From the NCBI RefSeq assembly GCF_017308075.1, contig NZ_JAFKFX010000025.1, positions 186,001-250,000 on the forward strand: a stretch of DNA of 64,000 bases. The letters run 5' to 3'. The notes below the pieces were generated by a model. That model saw only the letters and a list, made by a program, of their open reading frames with translations. It searched no databases and was not told the origin of the DNA. The stretch comes from Allobosea sp. (lineage in GTDB: Bacteria > Pseudomonadota > Alphaproteobacteria > Rhizobiales > Beijerinckiaceae). Shown piece by piece: positions 11,835 through 21,761 of the stretch. The position numbers were made by a program, and so were the translations under genes. Positions within the stretch are counted from its first letter, which is position 1; each line of letters opens with the position of its first letter.

Positions 11835-13619
11835 GTGAGAGTGAGCTGGTCGAAAGCCGAGACGACGAGACGGCTGACGCGCCCCATGCGGCGCCTCGCG
11901 CATACCGGTGCGCTCGTCGCGACCAGCGTGGTCGTCTTGTGCATTGGGGTCCGCGGCACGCAGGATGCCGTCGCCAACGGCGATACCCGCACCATCACCA
12001 TCAAGCACATGCATACCAAGGAGGAGACGACCGTCACCTTCAGGCGTGACGGCCGCTACGATTCCGCAGCGCTCGAGAAGCTGAACTGGGCGATGCGCGA
12101 CTGGCGCACCGACGAGCCGATCCGGATGGACCCGCGCCTGTTCGATCTCGCCTGGGAAGTGCATCGCAAGGTCGGCTCCGAAGAGCCCTTCCACGTCGTG
12201 TCCGCCTATCGCTCGCCCGGCACCAACTCGATGCTGCGCCGGCGCTCACGCGGGGTCGCCAAGTCCAGCCAGCACATGGTCGGCAAGGCGATGGACTTCT
12301 ACCTGCCGGACACGCCGACCGCGAAGATCCGGGAGGTCGGCATGCGGCTGCAACGCGGCGGCGTCGGCTTCTATCCCGGCGCCCATACCCCGTTCATCCA
12401 TCTCGACGCCGGCTCGGTGCGCTCCTGGCCACGCATGACCCGCGACCAGCTGGTGCGTCTGTTCCCGGACGAGAAGACCGTGCATCTGCCGGCCGACGGC
12501 AAGCCCCTCGGCGGCTACGAGGTCGCCAAGGCCGAGATTCTCTCCAGTGGCGGCTCGGTGATGGGCTATGCCGCCACAGATTTCGACGAGGGCGCGATCA
12601 TCGCTTCCGGCCGCGGCGGGAAGGGCTTCTGGGCAGCGCTCTTCGGCGGCGACGACGAGGAGGCGGATGCCCGCCCGAGCCGCGGCCGCGCCGCGGCCCG
12701 CCGCGCACCGACGCCGCAACCCACCGTCATGGCCTATGCCGGCGACAGCAACAGTGGCGATGGCGGCCGTTTCGCGGTCTTCAATGCCCAGCCCGCCCAG
12801 ACCGAGCCGACCGGCCGCGCCCTGATGCGCGAGCGCTCGAACCGCGCCACGGCACCGGCTCCCGCAGCGCCCGCTGCCGCACCGGCCGAGACTCAGCTCG
12901 CCGCCCTTGCGCCACCGCCGGCCGAGCCGCCCAAGCCCAGCGCGATCGCGACCGCATTGCCGGTCGCGCGACCGGCCAGCCTGACGCTGCCGCCGCCGCC
13001 CGCCGGCTCGCCGCAACTCGCCGCATTGGCCGCCGAGGCCTCGGCATTGCCCTTGCCGCAGACCGAGCAGAAGCTGATTCTCGCCTCGCTGCCGCCGCGC
13101 CGCCCCGGCGACCTGCCGCCCCCCGTGATCGAGGCTGTCGTGGCCGGCCGGCCTGTCGCGGCGCCCTTGCCACCGATCCGCCCGGTCGTTCTCGCGAACC
13201 TCGCCCCGGAGCCCGCTCGCGCCGAGGCCGAGGACGCGGCTCCTGCCGGTGCTCGCCTGGTCAATGTCTCGCATCCACCGCCGCCGATCCGTCCGCGTGC
13301 GCCGGGCGAAGCGCCGCGACGCGTCGCCGAAGGCGCGGCGGCCGAGACGCGGACGCCGATGGCCGCCGAATACGATGCCGATCGCTCCGGTCTGGATTCG
13401 CTGTTCGCCGCCGTCGCCCAGCCGGCGGCCGCGCCGCGCCGCGCCGGCGTCGCCACCGCCAAGGCGAAGGTGACCGATCCTGCCGCCAGGGGGTGGGTCG
13501 CGGGGCCAAGCCCGGCGGCCGCGCTCGGCTTCAGCAACGCCGCCCCCAGCGACCTCAAGACCAGCGGCTTCAGCGGCCCCGCCGTCCGCGCCCTGCCGAC
13601 GACCTTCGTCCAGAACTGA
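11835..13619 (+). CDS. DUF882/M15-like peptidoglycan peptidase with long disordered tail
   Basis: Exported protein of about 594 residues. The N-terminal region (MRRLAHTGALVATSVVVLCIG) is a basic signal or anchor helix. The DUF882 domain follows, with SAYRSPGTN, the zinc motif SSQHMVGKAMD (HxxxxxxxD) and FIHLDAG, all typical of M15/Ldc-like D,D- or L,D-peptidases. From about residue 290 to the end it is a Pro/Ala-rich low-complexity tail, probably disordered. The start is uncertain: GTG at 11835 has a GAGACGG ahead, ATG at 11886 is the alternative, and the frame is open to 11721. The position behind an L,D-transpeptidase supports a wall role. Confidence 0.82.
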   Translation: MRVSWSKAETTRRLTRPMRRLAHTGALVATSVVVLCIGVRGTQDAVANGDTRTITIKHMHTKEETTVTFRRDGRYDSAALEKLNWAMRDWRTDEPIRMDPRLFDLAWEVHRKVGSEEPFHVVSAYRSPGTNSMLRRRSRGVAKSSQHMVGKAMDFYLPDTPTAKIREVGMRLQRGGVGFYPGAHTPFIHLDAGSVRSWPRMTRDQLVRLFPDEKTVHLPADGKPLGGYEVAKAEILSSGGSVMGYAATDFDEGAIIASGRGGKGFWAALFGGDDEEADARPSRGRAAARRAPTPQPTVMAYAGDSNSGDGGRFAVFNAQPAQTEPTGRALMRERSNRATAPAPAAPAAAPAETQLAALAPPPAEPPKPSAIATALPVARPASLTLPPPPAGSPQLAALAAEASALPLPQTEQKLILASLPPRRPGDLPPPVIEAVVAGRPVAAPLPPIRPVVLANLAPEPARAEAEDAAPAGARLVNVSHPPPPIRPRAPGEAPRRVAEGAAAETRTPMAAEYDADRSGLDSLFAAVAQPAAAPRRAGVATAKAKVTDPAARGWVAGPSPAAALGFSNAAPSDLKTSGFSGPAVRALPTTFVQN

Positions 13620-13625
13620 CCTGCC

Positions 13626-13654
13626 GACGGGCCGACGCTGCGACAGCGCCCGTC
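13626..13654 (+). terminator. Possible terminator hairpin after DUF882 gene
   Basis: Inverted repeat GACGGGC/GCCCGTC with an inner GCTG/CAGC stem, starting 7 nt after the stop codon. No T tract follows, so it may act only as an RNA stabiliser or a Rho-assisted end. Confidence 0.4.
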
Positions 13655-13738
13655 ATGATCTTGTAGGCGTAGCGCTGCATCAATAAAACGCGCACAGTGC
13701 CGTCGCGTCATGATACGCGTCATGGCAGGATACGGACG

Positions 13739-14926
13739 ATGCCTACGGGAGTCATGGAAATGCGCGCTCAACTTGCGGAAAGTCCGGCTCGCCGGTCGCG
13801 GAATGGAGCGACCTTCCTGCTCGTCGCCGGCCTCGCCCTGCTCGGCCCCTCCTGGCCCGCACTCGCCCAGCCGGCTCAACCCGCCCAGCCGGCGGCCATC
13901 CCGGTCGGCACCACCCCGGCGCAGAAGCGCCCGATCGAGCGCACCGCCGATTTCGTCGGCCGCATCGAGGCGATCAACCGGGTCGAGATCAGGGCCCGCG
14001 TCACCGGTTTCCTGGAAGCCGTCCTGTTCCGCGACGGTGACAGCGTCAAGGAAGGCGCCCCGCTGTTCCGCATCGAGAGAGCGCCGTTCGAGGCGGCCGT
14101 GCAGCAGGCGCAGGGCACGCTCGAGAGCGCCGAGGGGACGCTGCAGAACGCCACCACCCAGCGCCAGCGTGCCGAGGACCTGCTGCGGACCAATGCCGGC
14201 TCGGTCGCGGTACGCGACCAGCGCGTCGCCGAGGAGACCGCTGCGAAGGGCTCGACCACCACCGCCGCCGCCAATCTGAAGACCGCGGAGATCAATCTCG
14301 GCTACACCGAGATCACCTCGCCCATCGCCGGCCGGATCGGCCGTACCAAGCTGACCAAGGGCAATGTCGTCTCGCCGGACAGCGGCGCGCTGGCCCTGAT
14401 CGTCAGCGAAGACCCGATGTATGTGAACTTCCCGGTCAGTCAGCGCGAATTCGTCACCTTCGGCCATAATCGCGTCGATGCCGGCGCGACCGGACCAAAG
14501 GTCACCCTGCGCTTTTCAGACGGCTCGACCTATGACCAGCAGGGCACGATCGACTTCGTCGACGTCTCGGTCGACCGCTCCACCGACACCGTCCTGGTCC
14601 GCGCCGTCGTGCCCAATCCGAAAGGCCGGCTGATCGACGGGACCCTGGTCAATGTCGCCGTCCATGCCGACAAGCCCGTGGACAAGGTCCTGGTGCCCCA
14701 GGCGGCGCTGATCGCCGACCAGCAAGGCGCTTACGTCTTCGTGGTCGAGGGCGGCAAGGCTGTGGTCAAGCGCCTGCAGATCGGCGCCGAGGCCGGCGCC
14801 TATGTCGTGGTCGACAAGGGGCTGAATGGCGGCGAGCAGGTCGTGGTCGAGGGGCTTCAGGGCCTGCGGCCCGGCACACCGGTTCTCGCCTCCCCCGTCG
14901 CAGCACCGCCGGCCGGCCGGAGCTGA
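13739..14926 (+). CDS. RND efflux periplasmic adaptor (membrane fusion protein)
   Basis: 395-residue AcrA/MexA-type adaptor. It has a signal peptide (hydrophobic LLVAGLALLG, cleavage near ALAQP), barrel-sandwich lipoyl halves (VEIRARVTGFLEAVLFRDGDSVKEG and the matching GYTEITSPIAGRIGRT segment) around a helical hairpin, then beta-barrel and membrane-proximal domains. It links the inner-membrane pump to an outer-membrane channel. Only 3 bp separate it from the RND transporter. The start ATG at 13739 is preferred for its AGGA; 13754 is an alternative. Confidence 0.92.
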   Translation: MPTGVMEMRAQLAESPARRSRNGATFLLVAGLALLGPSWPALAQPAQPAQPAAIPVGTTPAQKRPIERTADFVGRIEAINRVEIRARVTGFLEAVLFRDGDSVKEGAPLFRIERAPFEAAVQQAQGTLESAEGTLQNATTQRQRAEDLLRTNAGSVAVRDQRVAEETAAKGSTTTAAANLKTAEINLGYTEITSPIAGRIGRTKLTKGNVVSPDSGALALIVSEDPMYVNFPVSQREFVTFGHNRVDAGATGPKVTLRFSDGSTYDQQGTIDFVDVSVDRSTDTVLVRAVVPNPKGRLIDGTLVNVAVHADKPVDKVLVPQAALIADQQGAYVFVVEGGKAVVKRLQIGAEAGAYVVVDKGLNGGEQVVVEGLQGLRPGTPVLASPVAAPPAGRS

Positions 14927-14929
14927 GGC

Positions 14930-17900
14930 ATGTTCACCTCCGTCTTCGTCGACCGGCCGCGCCTCGCCATCGTCATCGCGGTCGTCACGGTCATCGCCGG
15001 CCTGATCTCGCTCTTTGCGATTCCGGTCGCGCAATATCCCGACATCGTGCCGCCACAGGTCTCGGTGACGACCTCCTATCCCGGCGCATCGGCGGCCGTG
15101 GTCGAGTCGACCGTGGCGCAACCGCTCGAAGCCCAGATCGTCGGCACCGACAAGATGCTCTACATGAAGAGCGTCAGCGGCAATGACGGCAGCTATTCGC
15201 TGAAGATCTCGTTCGAGCTCGGCACCGATCCCGACATCAACACCGTCAACGTCAACAATCGCGTCCAGATCGCGCTGTCGAAGCTGCCCGAGGAGGTCAA
15301 GCGCAACGGCGTGACGGTGAAGAAGCAGTCCTCGGCGCTGCTCGGGGTCATCGCGGTCTACTCGCCGAAGAAGACCTACGACAACCTCTTCGTCTCGAAC
15401 TACACCACCATCAACCTGCTCGATGCGATCCGCTCGACCCCGGGGGTCGGCGACGCCTCGCTGTTCGGCGCGCAGGACTATTCGATGCGCGCCTGGGTCC
15501 GCACCGACGCCCTGACCGGGCTCGGCCTGACCACCGGCGACATCATCAACGCCATCCAGTCGCAGAACACCCAGGCCGCGGTCGGCCGCATCGGCGCACG
15601 TCCGATCTCCGACGACCAGCAGCTTCAGCTCAACATCCAGACCAAAGGCAGGCTGAGCTCGCCGCAGGAATTCGAGAAGATCGTGGTGCGCACCAACCCG
15701 GACGGGTCGGTGCTGCGGCTCTCCGATGTCGCGCGCATCGAGCTCGGTGCCGCCAATCTCGACCGCGAGACCCGCCTCAACAGCGGCCCGGCCGTGCTGA
15801 TCGGCATCTACCAGTCGCCGGGCGCCAACGCCATCGCGGCGCTCGATGCGGTCAAGAAGACCGTCGGCGACATCGCCCGCAATTTCCCGGAAGACCTCGC
15901 CTGGAAGGTGACCTACGACCCGACCGCCTTCGTCACCGCGACCATCGACGAGGTCAAGAAGACGCTGATCGAGGCGTTCATCCTCGTCATCATCGTCGTC
16001 TTCCTCTTCCTCGGCAGCTTCCGCGCCACCCTGATCCCGACCTTCGCCGTCCCGGTCAGCCTCATCGGCACCTTCATCGTGCTGAACGCCATCGGCTACT
16101 CCGCCAATACGGTCTCGCTGCTCGCCGTCGTGCTCGCCATCGGCATCGTCGTCGACGACGCGATCGTCGTCGTCGAGAATGTCGAGCGCGTGATGGAGGA
16201 GCATCCCGAGCTTTCGCCGGCCGATGCGACCAAGCGCGCCATGGGCGAGATCGTGGCGCCGATCATCGCGATCACGCTGGTGCTGCTCTCGGTCTTCGTG
16301 CCCGTCGCCTTCATCCCCGGCATTTCGGGCGAACTCTTCCGCCAGTTCGCCGTCACCGTCGCGGTCGCGATGCTGATCTCGGCGATCAATGCACTGACCC
16401 TGTCGCCGGCGCTCTGCGGCGTTCTGCTCAAGCCGCATCACGGCCCGCGGCGCGGCCCGATCGGCCATGTCATGCGCGGCATCGACTGGACGCGCGATCG
16501 CTATGGCGACCTCGTCGCCCGGCTGGTGCGCATCTCGCTGATCAGCCTGGCGCTGACCGCGGCCTTCGGTGCCGCGATCTACGGCATGGGGCGCATCACA
16601 CCGACCGGCTTCCTGCCGGAGGACGACCAGGGCGCCTTCTTCGTCGTCGCGCAATTGCCCGACGGCGCCTCGGTCGGCCGCACTGCCGCCGTCGCCGCCG
16701 AGGTCGAGAAGATCCTCAAGGCCGAGCCGACGGTCGAGGATTACTCGACCATCATCGGGCTGAACTTCATCGACGGGAACTCGCAGTCCAATGCCGGCTT
16801 CTTCCTCGTCACGCTGAAACCCTTCGCGGATCGCAAGGGTGCCGACCAGAGCGCCAACGCGGTCCTCGCCCGCGTCGCGCAGAAGCTGCGGGCGGTACGC
16901 GGCGGCGCCGTGGTGCCGATCGCGCCGCCACCGATCGTCGGCCTCGGCACCGGCGGCGGCTTCACCTATGTGCTGCAGGACATGGGCGGCTCCGATCCCA
17001 AGGCGCTCGCCCGTACGCTGCGCGGCCTGACCATCGCCGCCAATCAGGACCCGCAGCTGAGCCGCGTCTTCTCGACCTTCTCGGACACGACGCCCTCGGT
17101 CTTCCTCGACATCGACCGCGACAAGGTCCAGATTCTCGGCGTCGAGCTGAGCACCCTGTTCCAGTCGCTCCAGGCCTCGCTCGGCGGCTACTATGTCAAC
17201 GACATCAACCTTTTCGGCCGCACCTGGCAGGTCCAGATCCAGGCCGACGGCGCCGACCGCAAGTCGATCGACGACATCTACCGCATCAATGTCCGCAGCC
17301 GCGACGGCAGCATGATCCCGCTGCGCAGCCTGCTCGAGGCACGCATCATCGTCGGGCCGCAGGCGCTGATCCGCTACAATAACCGCCTCGCCGTCACGAT
17401 ACAGGGCTCGCCGGCGCCGGGGGTCTCCTCCGGCCAGGCGCTGGCGGCGATGGAGCAGGTCGCGGCGAAGACGTTGCCGGCGGGCTATCGCGGCGACTGG
17501 ACCGACGTCTCCTTCCAGGAGAAGCGGGCCGAGGGCCAGACGGGGATGATCCTCGCTTTCGCCCTGCTCTTTGCCTATCTCTTCCTGGTCGCGCTCTATG
17601 AGAGCTGGACGATCCCCGTGCCCGTCCTGCTCTCGGTCGCGGTCGGCGTGCTCGGCGCCTTCGTCGGCATCGTCATCGGCGGGCTGACGCTCGACCTCTA
17701 TGCCCAGATCGGCATCGTCGTGCTGATCGGCCTCGCGGCCAAGAACGGCATCCTGATCGTCGAATTCGCCAAGGAGCAGCGCGAAAAGGGGCTTCCCCTC
17801 CTAGACGCGGCGACGCTGGGCGCGCGCCTGCGCTTCCGGCCGGTGATGATGACCTCGCTCGCCTTCATCCTCGGCCTCCTGCCGCTGGTGATTGCGGAGG

Positions 17901-18079
17901 GGCCCTCGATGCTCGCCAGACGCAATGTCGGCACGCCGGTCTTCGGCGGCATGATCGCGGCGGCCGTGATCGGCATCTTCCTGATCCCGGCGCTCTACGT
18001 CATCTTCCAGTCGCTGCGCGAGCGCTTCCGCCCGGCCTCCAGGCCGAAGGTCGAGCGCGAACCCGACCCGGCGCAGTAG
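14930..18079 (+). CDS. RND multidrug efflux transporter (HAE1/AcrB type)
   Basis: 1,049-residue inner-membrane proton/drug antiporter of the AcrB/MexB class. The length is standard, with 12 membrane helices and two large periplasmic loops. The proton-relay aspartates are in [16 protein letters not shown] (near residues 407-408) and the partner lysine in [13 protein letters not shown] (near 937). Together with the adaptor it forms a two-gene operon. No outer-membrane channel gene follows, so it must borrow one. The drug range cannot be told. The next gene is convergent. Confidence 0.95.
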   Translation: MFTSVFVDRPRLAIVIAVVTVIAGLISLFAIPVAQYPDIVPPQVSVTTSYPGASAAVVESTVAQPLEAQIVGTDKMLYMKSVSGNDGSYSLKISFELGTDPDINTVNVNNRVQIALSKLPEEVKRNGVTVKKQSSALLGVIAVYSPKKTYDNLFVSNYTTINLLDAIRSTPGVGDASLFGAQDYSMRAWVRTDALTGLGLTTGDIINAIQSQNTQAAVGRIGARPISDDQQLQLNIQTKGRLSSPQEFEKIVVRTNPDGSVLRLSDVARIELGAANLDRETRLNSGPAVLIGIYQSPGANAIAALDAVKKTVGDIARNFPEDLAWKVTYDPTAFVTATIDEVKKTLIEAFILVIIVVFLFLGSFRATLIPTFAVPVSLIGTFIVLNAIGYSANTVSLLAVVLAIGIVVDDAIVVVENVERVMEEHPELSPADATKRAMGEIVAPIIAITLVLLSVFVPVAFIPGISGELFRQFAVTVAVAMLISAINALTLSPALCGVLLKPHHGPRRGPIGHVMRGIDWTRDRYGDLVARLVRISLISLALTAAFGAAIYGMGRITPTGFLPEDDQGAFFVVAQLPDGASVGRTAAVAAEVEKILKAEPTVEDYSTIIGLNFIDGNSQSNAGFFLVTLKPFADRKGADQSANAVLARVAQKLRAVRGGAVVPIAPPPIVGLGTGGGFTYVLQDMGGSDPKALARTLRGLTIAANQDPQLSRVFSTFSDTTPSVFLDIDRDKVQILGVELSTLFQSLQASLGGYYVNDINLFGRTWQVQIQADGADRKSIDDIYRINVRSRDGSMIPLRSLLEARIIVGPQALIRYNNRLAVTIQGSPAPGVSSGQALAAMEQVAAKTLPAGYRGDWTDVSFQEKRAEGQTGMILAFALLFAYLFLVALYESWTIPVPVLLSVAVGVLGAFVGIVIGGLTLDLYAQIGIVVLIGLAAKNGILIVEFAKEQREKGLPLLDAATLGARLRFRPVMMTSLAFILGLLPLVIAEGPSMLARRNVGTPVFGGMIAAAVIGIFLIPALYVIFQSLRERFRPASRPKVEREPDPAQ

Positions 18080-18088
18080 CGCCGGGTC

Positions 18089-18697
18089 TTACTCCCGGTC
18101 GATCGGCCAGGCCTCGAACACGTCGAGCGCCTCGCAGGCCTTGGCCTGTGCGGCGAGCGCCGGCCAGCGCGCTTCGTCGACGAACTCCGGGATGACGAAA
18201 CGGCAGAAGCCCCAGGCGATCGCCGCCGCGATGTCGCCCGGCCGCAATTCCGGACCGGCGGCGAGCTCGCCGCGCCGCGCCGCTTGGTCGAGCAGATCGA
18301 GCGCCGTATGCAGCTGCGTCAGAATGCGCTCCTGCCAGTTGGCGTAGCGGCGCTCTTCCGGACGCTTGCGCTCGTATTCGACCGAAACCGCCTTGTCGGC
18401 GGCAACGATGCCGATGCCGGTCAGGCTGAGGTCCCGCACCCGTGCGGCCGGGTCGGCGGGCCGCAATGAGCGTCCGGCGACATCCTCGAAATGCTGGATG
18501 ATCAGCAGCGATTCACTGATCACCGTACCATCATCGGCGACCAGCGTCGGCGCCTTGATCAGCGGATTGATCTTGCTGAACTCCGGCATGTGCCGGAACA
18601 CCGAGACCGAGCGGTGCTCGAATTCGAGCCCGAGCAAGGTTCCGGTGATCGCGGCACGCCGCACATAGGGGCTGTCGAGCATTCCAACCAGCAGCAT
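18089..18697 (-). CDS. Glutathione S-transferase family protein
   Basis: 202-residue protein. The thioredoxin-like N-terminal domain begins MLLVGMLDSPYVRR (SPYVRR is the active-site end of strand 1/helix 1) and contains the glutathione-binding KAPTLVADDGTVISESLLI segment, where the ES dipeptide binds the gamma-glutamyl group. A helical C-terminal GST domain follows. GGGAG lies 6 nt ahead of the start. It sits 80 bp downstream of a LysR gene on the same strand, which may regulate it. The substrate is unknown. Confidence 0.88.
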   Translation of the reverse strand: MLLVGMLDSPYVRRAAITGTLLGLEFEHRSVSVFRHMPEFSKINPLIKAPTLVADDGTVISESLLIIQHFEDVAGRSLRPADPAARVRDLSLTGIGIVAADKAVSVEYERKRPEERRYANWQERILTQLHTALDLLDQAARRGELAAGPELRPGDIAAAIAWGFCRFVIPEFVDEARWPALAAQAKACEALDVFEAWPIDRE

Positions 18698-18763
18698 CAC
18701 GATCTCCCGCTTCGATGGGCCGCAACACTGCCTTTGCGAAAGACGGCTGGCACGTGAAATCGG

Positions 18764-18780
18764 GTGAAGTGCAACTTCAC
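18764..18780. promoter_or_regulatory. Palindrome between lysR and gst
   Basis: GTGAAGTGCAACTTCAC is a perfect inverted repeat (7-bp arms, 3-nt centre) overlapping the lysR stop codon and lying about 67 bp before gst. It could be a LysR-type binding site for gst or an RNA hairpin. This rests on symmetry alone. Confidence 0.35.
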
Positions 18781-19742
18781 GCAGCTTGATGTTCGTCCTC
18801 GCCAGATCCGACCATCTGCGCATGCTGATCCAGCACCTTCCGGCAGGGATCCCAGGTCGCGGCGGAGCCGAAGCGTTCGACCAGGAGATCGGTGAGCACG
18901 CGGACCTTGCCGGAGACATAGGCGCCCGGCGGACGCACGACATAAAGCCCGCTTTCCGGCAGCGGAAACTCGACCAGGACGGGCTCGACCCGGCCGGCGC
19001 GAATCGCCTCGCCGGCAATGAAGCTCGGCAGCAGGGCGAGACCCAGCCCGGCCTCCGCCCATTGCAGCAAGGTGTCGCCATTATCGGAACGAAGCCGCCC
19101 GCTCGGCCGGACGGAGACAAGCCGCCGATTGACCTTGAAATTCCAGTCGGGCACCGCCCCGCCGGTATAGATCAGGCATTCATGGCCGGTGAGATCGGCC
19201 GGCGTCGCCGGGCGGCCATGCCCGGCAAGGTAGGCGGGACTGCCGACGACGATGCCGCGCACGGAGGTGATCCGACGCGCCACCAGGCTGGAATCCTTCA
19301 GCACGCCGATCCGGATCGCCATGTCGAAGCGCTCGGAGATCAGGTCGACCTGCCGGTCGCTGGCCTCGGCATCGATCTCGAGCCGGGGATGCCGGCGCGC
19401 CAACTCGGCCAGCACCGGCGCGGCATGGTGGATGCCGAAGGAGAGCGGCATGCTCAGCCGCAGGCGGCCCGCGACCCCGCCGGCCTGCAGCGCCACCGCT
19501 TCGCGGGCTTCTGTCAGCTCGGCCAAGATGCGCTCGCCGCGCGCCTTGAACTCGAGCCCCGCTTCGGTCGGGCTGACGCCGCGGGTGGTACGGCTCAGAA
19601 GTCTGGTGCCGAGATCGGCCTCCAGCCGCGCCACGCGGCGACTGACGATCGATTTCGACAGGCCGAGGCTACGCCCGGCCCGGCCGAAGCCTCCGGAATC
19701 GACCACGGCGACGAAGCTGCGGATATCGTCGAGCTCGGACAT
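18777..19742 (-). CDS. LysR family transcriptional regulator
   Basis: 321 residues. The N-terminal winged helix-turn-helix starts MSELDDIRSFVAVVDSGGF and contains GRSLGLSKSIVSRRVARLE, and a periplasmic-binding-like effector domain follows from about residue 90. It resembles the AaeR/DsdC-like group often found beside oxidoreductase genes. It is divergent from the nitroreductase gene and upstream of gst on the same strand, either of which may be its target. A perfect palindrome lies 31 bp upstream of its start. Confidence 0.9.
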   Translation of the reverse strand: MSELDDIRSFVAVVDSGGFGRAGRSLGLSKSIVSRRVARLEADLGTRLLSRTTRGVSPTEAGLEFKARGERILAELTEAREAVALQAGGVAGRLRLSMPLSFGIHHAAPVLAELARRHPRLEIDAEASDRQVDLISERFDMAIRIGVLKDSSLVARRITSVRGIVVGSPAYLAGHGRPATPADLTGHECLIYTGGAVPDWNFKVNRRLVSVRPSGRLRSDNGDTLLQWAEAGLGLALLPSFIAGEAIRAGRVEPVLVEFPLPESGLYVVRPPGAYVSGKVRVLTDLLVERFGSAATWDPCRKVLDQHAQMVGSGEDEHQAA

Positions 19743-19772
19743 GCAGGCGTTCCCCCGCTAGCAACAGATTGG

Positions 19773-19787
19773 TGCCCAATATGGGCA
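19773..19787. promoter_or_regulatory. Candidate LysR operator
   Basis: TGCCCAATATGGGCA is a perfect 15-bp palindrome in the 185-bp divergent gap between lysR (start 19742, minus) and the nitroreductase gene (start 19928, plus). Position and symmetry suit LysR autoregulation. No binding evidence can be seen. Confidence 0.45.
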
Positions 19788-19927
19788 TTCCGATGCAGCA
19801 AGTGAACCGCTACCTCTCCCTCATCAAGTCCCGCCTTCGCCGGGACGGCGCCTGTGCAGGCGCTCAGGGAAACCCGTCCTGTCTCATCGGTCCACCGACG
19901 TGACATGCGTTCGCATATGAGGAAGCC

Positions 19928-20515
19928 ATGCTCGACAAGCTCAAGAAGCGCCGTACGCAATACGCTCTCGGCAAGAATCTGCCGATCCCCGAAGCGCAGG
20001 TGGATGCCCTGATCAGGGAAGCGATCCGACTGTCTCCCTCCAGCTTCAACTCGCAGAGCTCGCGCGCCGTCATTCTCTTCGGCAAGGAGAGCGACAAGTT
20101 CTGGAACATCACGCGGGAGGCGCTTCGCGCCGTCGTGCCGGCCGCCGATTTCGAGGGAACGAGCAAGAAGATCGACAGCTTCGCGAACGGTGCGGGAACC
20201 GTGTTGTTCTTCGAGGATCAGGAGCCGGTCAAGGCGCTCCAGGCCAGCTTCCCACTCTACGCGCACAACTTCCCGATCTGGTCGGAACATTCGACCGGTA
20301 TCGCGCAGCTGGCCGTGTGGACGACGCTCGCCGACGCCGATATCGGTGCGAGCCTCCAGCATTACCATCCGCTCGTCGACGCAGACGTCGCCAAGGCCTG
20401 GAACATCCCTGCGTCCTGGAAGCTGACCGCGCAGATGCCCTTCGGCTCCAATGAAGCGGCTTTCCCGGAGAAGACCTTCATCGATGACGAGGTCCGGTTC
20501 CGGACCCATAGCTGA
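19928..20515 (+). CDS. Nitroreductase family protein
   Basis: 195-residue FMN-dependent nitroreductase-like protein of the YhbO/Frm2 type (MLDKLKKRRTQYALGK start, RLSPSSFNSQSSRAVIL FMN-binding segment, and a C-terminal MPFGSNEAAFPEK). This subgroup uses NAD(P)H to reduce nitro compounds or quinones, or acts in lipid signalling and oxidative stress. AGGAAG stands ahead of the ATG. It is divergent from lysR and followed by a clear terminator, so it is monocistronic. Confidence 0.85.
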   Translation: MLDKLKKRRTQYALGKNLPIPEAQVDALIREAIRLSPSSFNSQSSRAVILFGKESDKFWNITREALRAVVPAADFEGTSKKIDSFANGAGTVLFFEDQEPVKALQASFPLYAHNFPIWSEHSTGIAQLAVWTTLADADIGASLQHYHPLVDADVAKAWNIPASWKLTAQMPFGSNEAAFPEKTFIDDEVRFRTHS

Positions 20516-20543
20516 CAGCCGCCCGCAAGACCGCCCAGGAAAG

Positions 20544-20576
20544 CGCCGGTCTCGGATGATCCGAGGCCGGCGTTTT
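20544..20576 (+). terminator. Rho-independent terminator after nitroreductase gene
   Basis: GC-rich stem CGCCGG-t-CTCGGAT / ATCCGAG-g-CCGGCG followed by TTTT, 28 bp after the stop codon. Confidence 0.85.
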
Positions 20577-20651
20577 CCGTCATGAATTGACGGCGCAGGA
20601 GCGATGGCCGACAGGGCTGCCAACTGAGAACGCACCCGCAGGAGCTTCGCG

Positions 20652-21347
20652 ATGGCCGAGAACAGGACGCCTGACACCGTCGGTGCCGGCAGCAGGCCCG
20701 ATCGCTCCGAGTTGGCCGCTCTGGCCGCCCGGGAGCAACCAGCCCGCCTTTCCGGCTGCGACCTGCAGGGGCTCGACCTGTCGCGGCTGGACTTTTCCGA
20801 CTGGACCTTCGAGCGCTGCAATCTCCAGCACGCACAACTGAAGGGCGCCATTCTGGAGCGCACGAGCTGGACATCGTGCAGTGCCGCCTTCGCCGACATG
20901 ACCGCAGCGGACCTGACCGAGGCCAAACTCACGTCCTGCGACCTCAATAATGCCGGGTTGCGCGGGGCGAAGCTCACCGCCGCATCCTTCATCGGCTGCA
21001 AGCTCACGGGCGCAACCCTTACGGAAACCCGGTCGCTGGACACCTGCTTCCGCGACACGCTTTTGGTCTACGCCAAGCTCCGCGGCATGTCGTTTCGCGG
21101 GATGCACCTCGAGGGCGTCGACTTCTCGCAGGCCGATCTCGGCGACTGCGATTTCCGCGACGCGATCCTCGCAGGCGTCAGCCTGCGCGAAGCCTCGCTG
21201 AAAGGCGCGCGCTTTCAGGGCGCAGATCTGCGCGGCGCCGATCTCGGTGGACTGCGGCTCGGCGATGCCGCCGCCTTCAAGGGCGCGACGATCTCGCGTG
21301 AACAAGCCGGGCAGTTGCTGCGGGAATTCGGGCTGAACGTCCGGTAG
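20652..21347 (+). CDS. Pentapeptide repeat protein, Qnr/McbG-like
   Basis: 231 residues. From about residue 35 to 200 it is a run of A(D/N)LXX-type pentapeptides (for example CDLQG LDLSR LDFSD, and ADLRG ADLGG) that should form a right-handed quadrilateral beta-helix. The C-terminal helix SREQAGQLLREFGLNV resembles the dimerisation tail of Qnr/MfpA proteins, which mimic DNA and protect gyrase. A role in topoisomerase protection is an inference; many pentapeptide proteins have no known function. There is no signal peptide. Confidence 0.8.
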   Translation: MAENRTPDTVGAGSRPDRSELAALAAREQPARLSGCDLQGLDLSRLDFSDWTFERCNLQHAQLKGAILERTSWTSCSAAFADMTAADLTEAKLTSCDLNNAGLRGAKLTAASFIGCKLTGATLTETRSLDTCFRDTLLVYAKLRGMSFRGMHLEGVDFSQADLGDCDFRDAILAGVSLREASLKGARFQGADLRGADLGGLRLGDAAAFKGATISREQAGQLLREFGLNVR

Positions 21348-21440
21348 CGGACAGCGCCAGGGCCGGACGGCCTCGATCGCCTGACGACAGGGGCAGTCCG
21401 GCTGGCAATAGGCGGGTTGGCGCTCGACGCGCCGCCCGGA

Positions 21441-21683
21441 TCAGGGCGTCTCGCCGACGGCCTGCAGATAGAGGTCGAGGATCGCCTCCTCTTCCTTGCG
21501 CTCGTCGAGGTCGCGCTTGCGCAGCGCGATCACCTTGCGCAGCACCTTGACGTCGTAGCCATTGGCCTTGGCCTCGGAATAGACCTCCTTGATGTCGTCG
21601 GAGATCGTCTTCTTCTCTTCCTCGAGCCGCTCGATGCGCTGCACGATGCTAAGCAGCTGATCGCCTGCAACCGGATCGTCCAT
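21441..21683 (-). CDS. gapR: GapR nucleoid-associated protein (DUF2312)
   Basis: 80-residue DUF2312 protein. Its core ([24 protein letters not shown], then [15 protein letters not shown] and EEAILDLYL) matches Caulobacter GapR closely. GapR binds overtwisted AT-rich DNA ahead of replication forks and transcription units and stimulates topoisomerases. The N-terminal two-thirds is coiled-coil. The start MDDPVAGD at 21683 is chosen over a longer frame to 21743 because the family starts about there. Confidence 0.93.
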   Translation of the reverse strand: MDDPVAGDQLLSIVQRIERLEEEKKTISDDIKEVYSEAKANGYDVKVLRKVIALRKRDLDERKEEEAILDLYLQAVGETP

Positions 21684-21761
21684 TCTCAAACCCTTCTTCG
21701 AAAATTGGTCGCAGGGGTTCGCCCGGATGGGCCGCGAGGTCAAGCGGGAAGCGGCCGGATT

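Noticed and set aside
14516-16654. 712-residue open frame opposite the RND genes
   Set aside because: The Asp/Arg/Gly-rich sequence is the complement of the RND transporter codons; no start signal or family resemblance.
18089-19120. 343-residue minus-strand frame extending the GST into lysR
   Set aside because: The first 140 residues overlap lysR out of frame and are low-complexity; the GST domain begins at MLLVGMLDSPY with a good ribosome-binding site.
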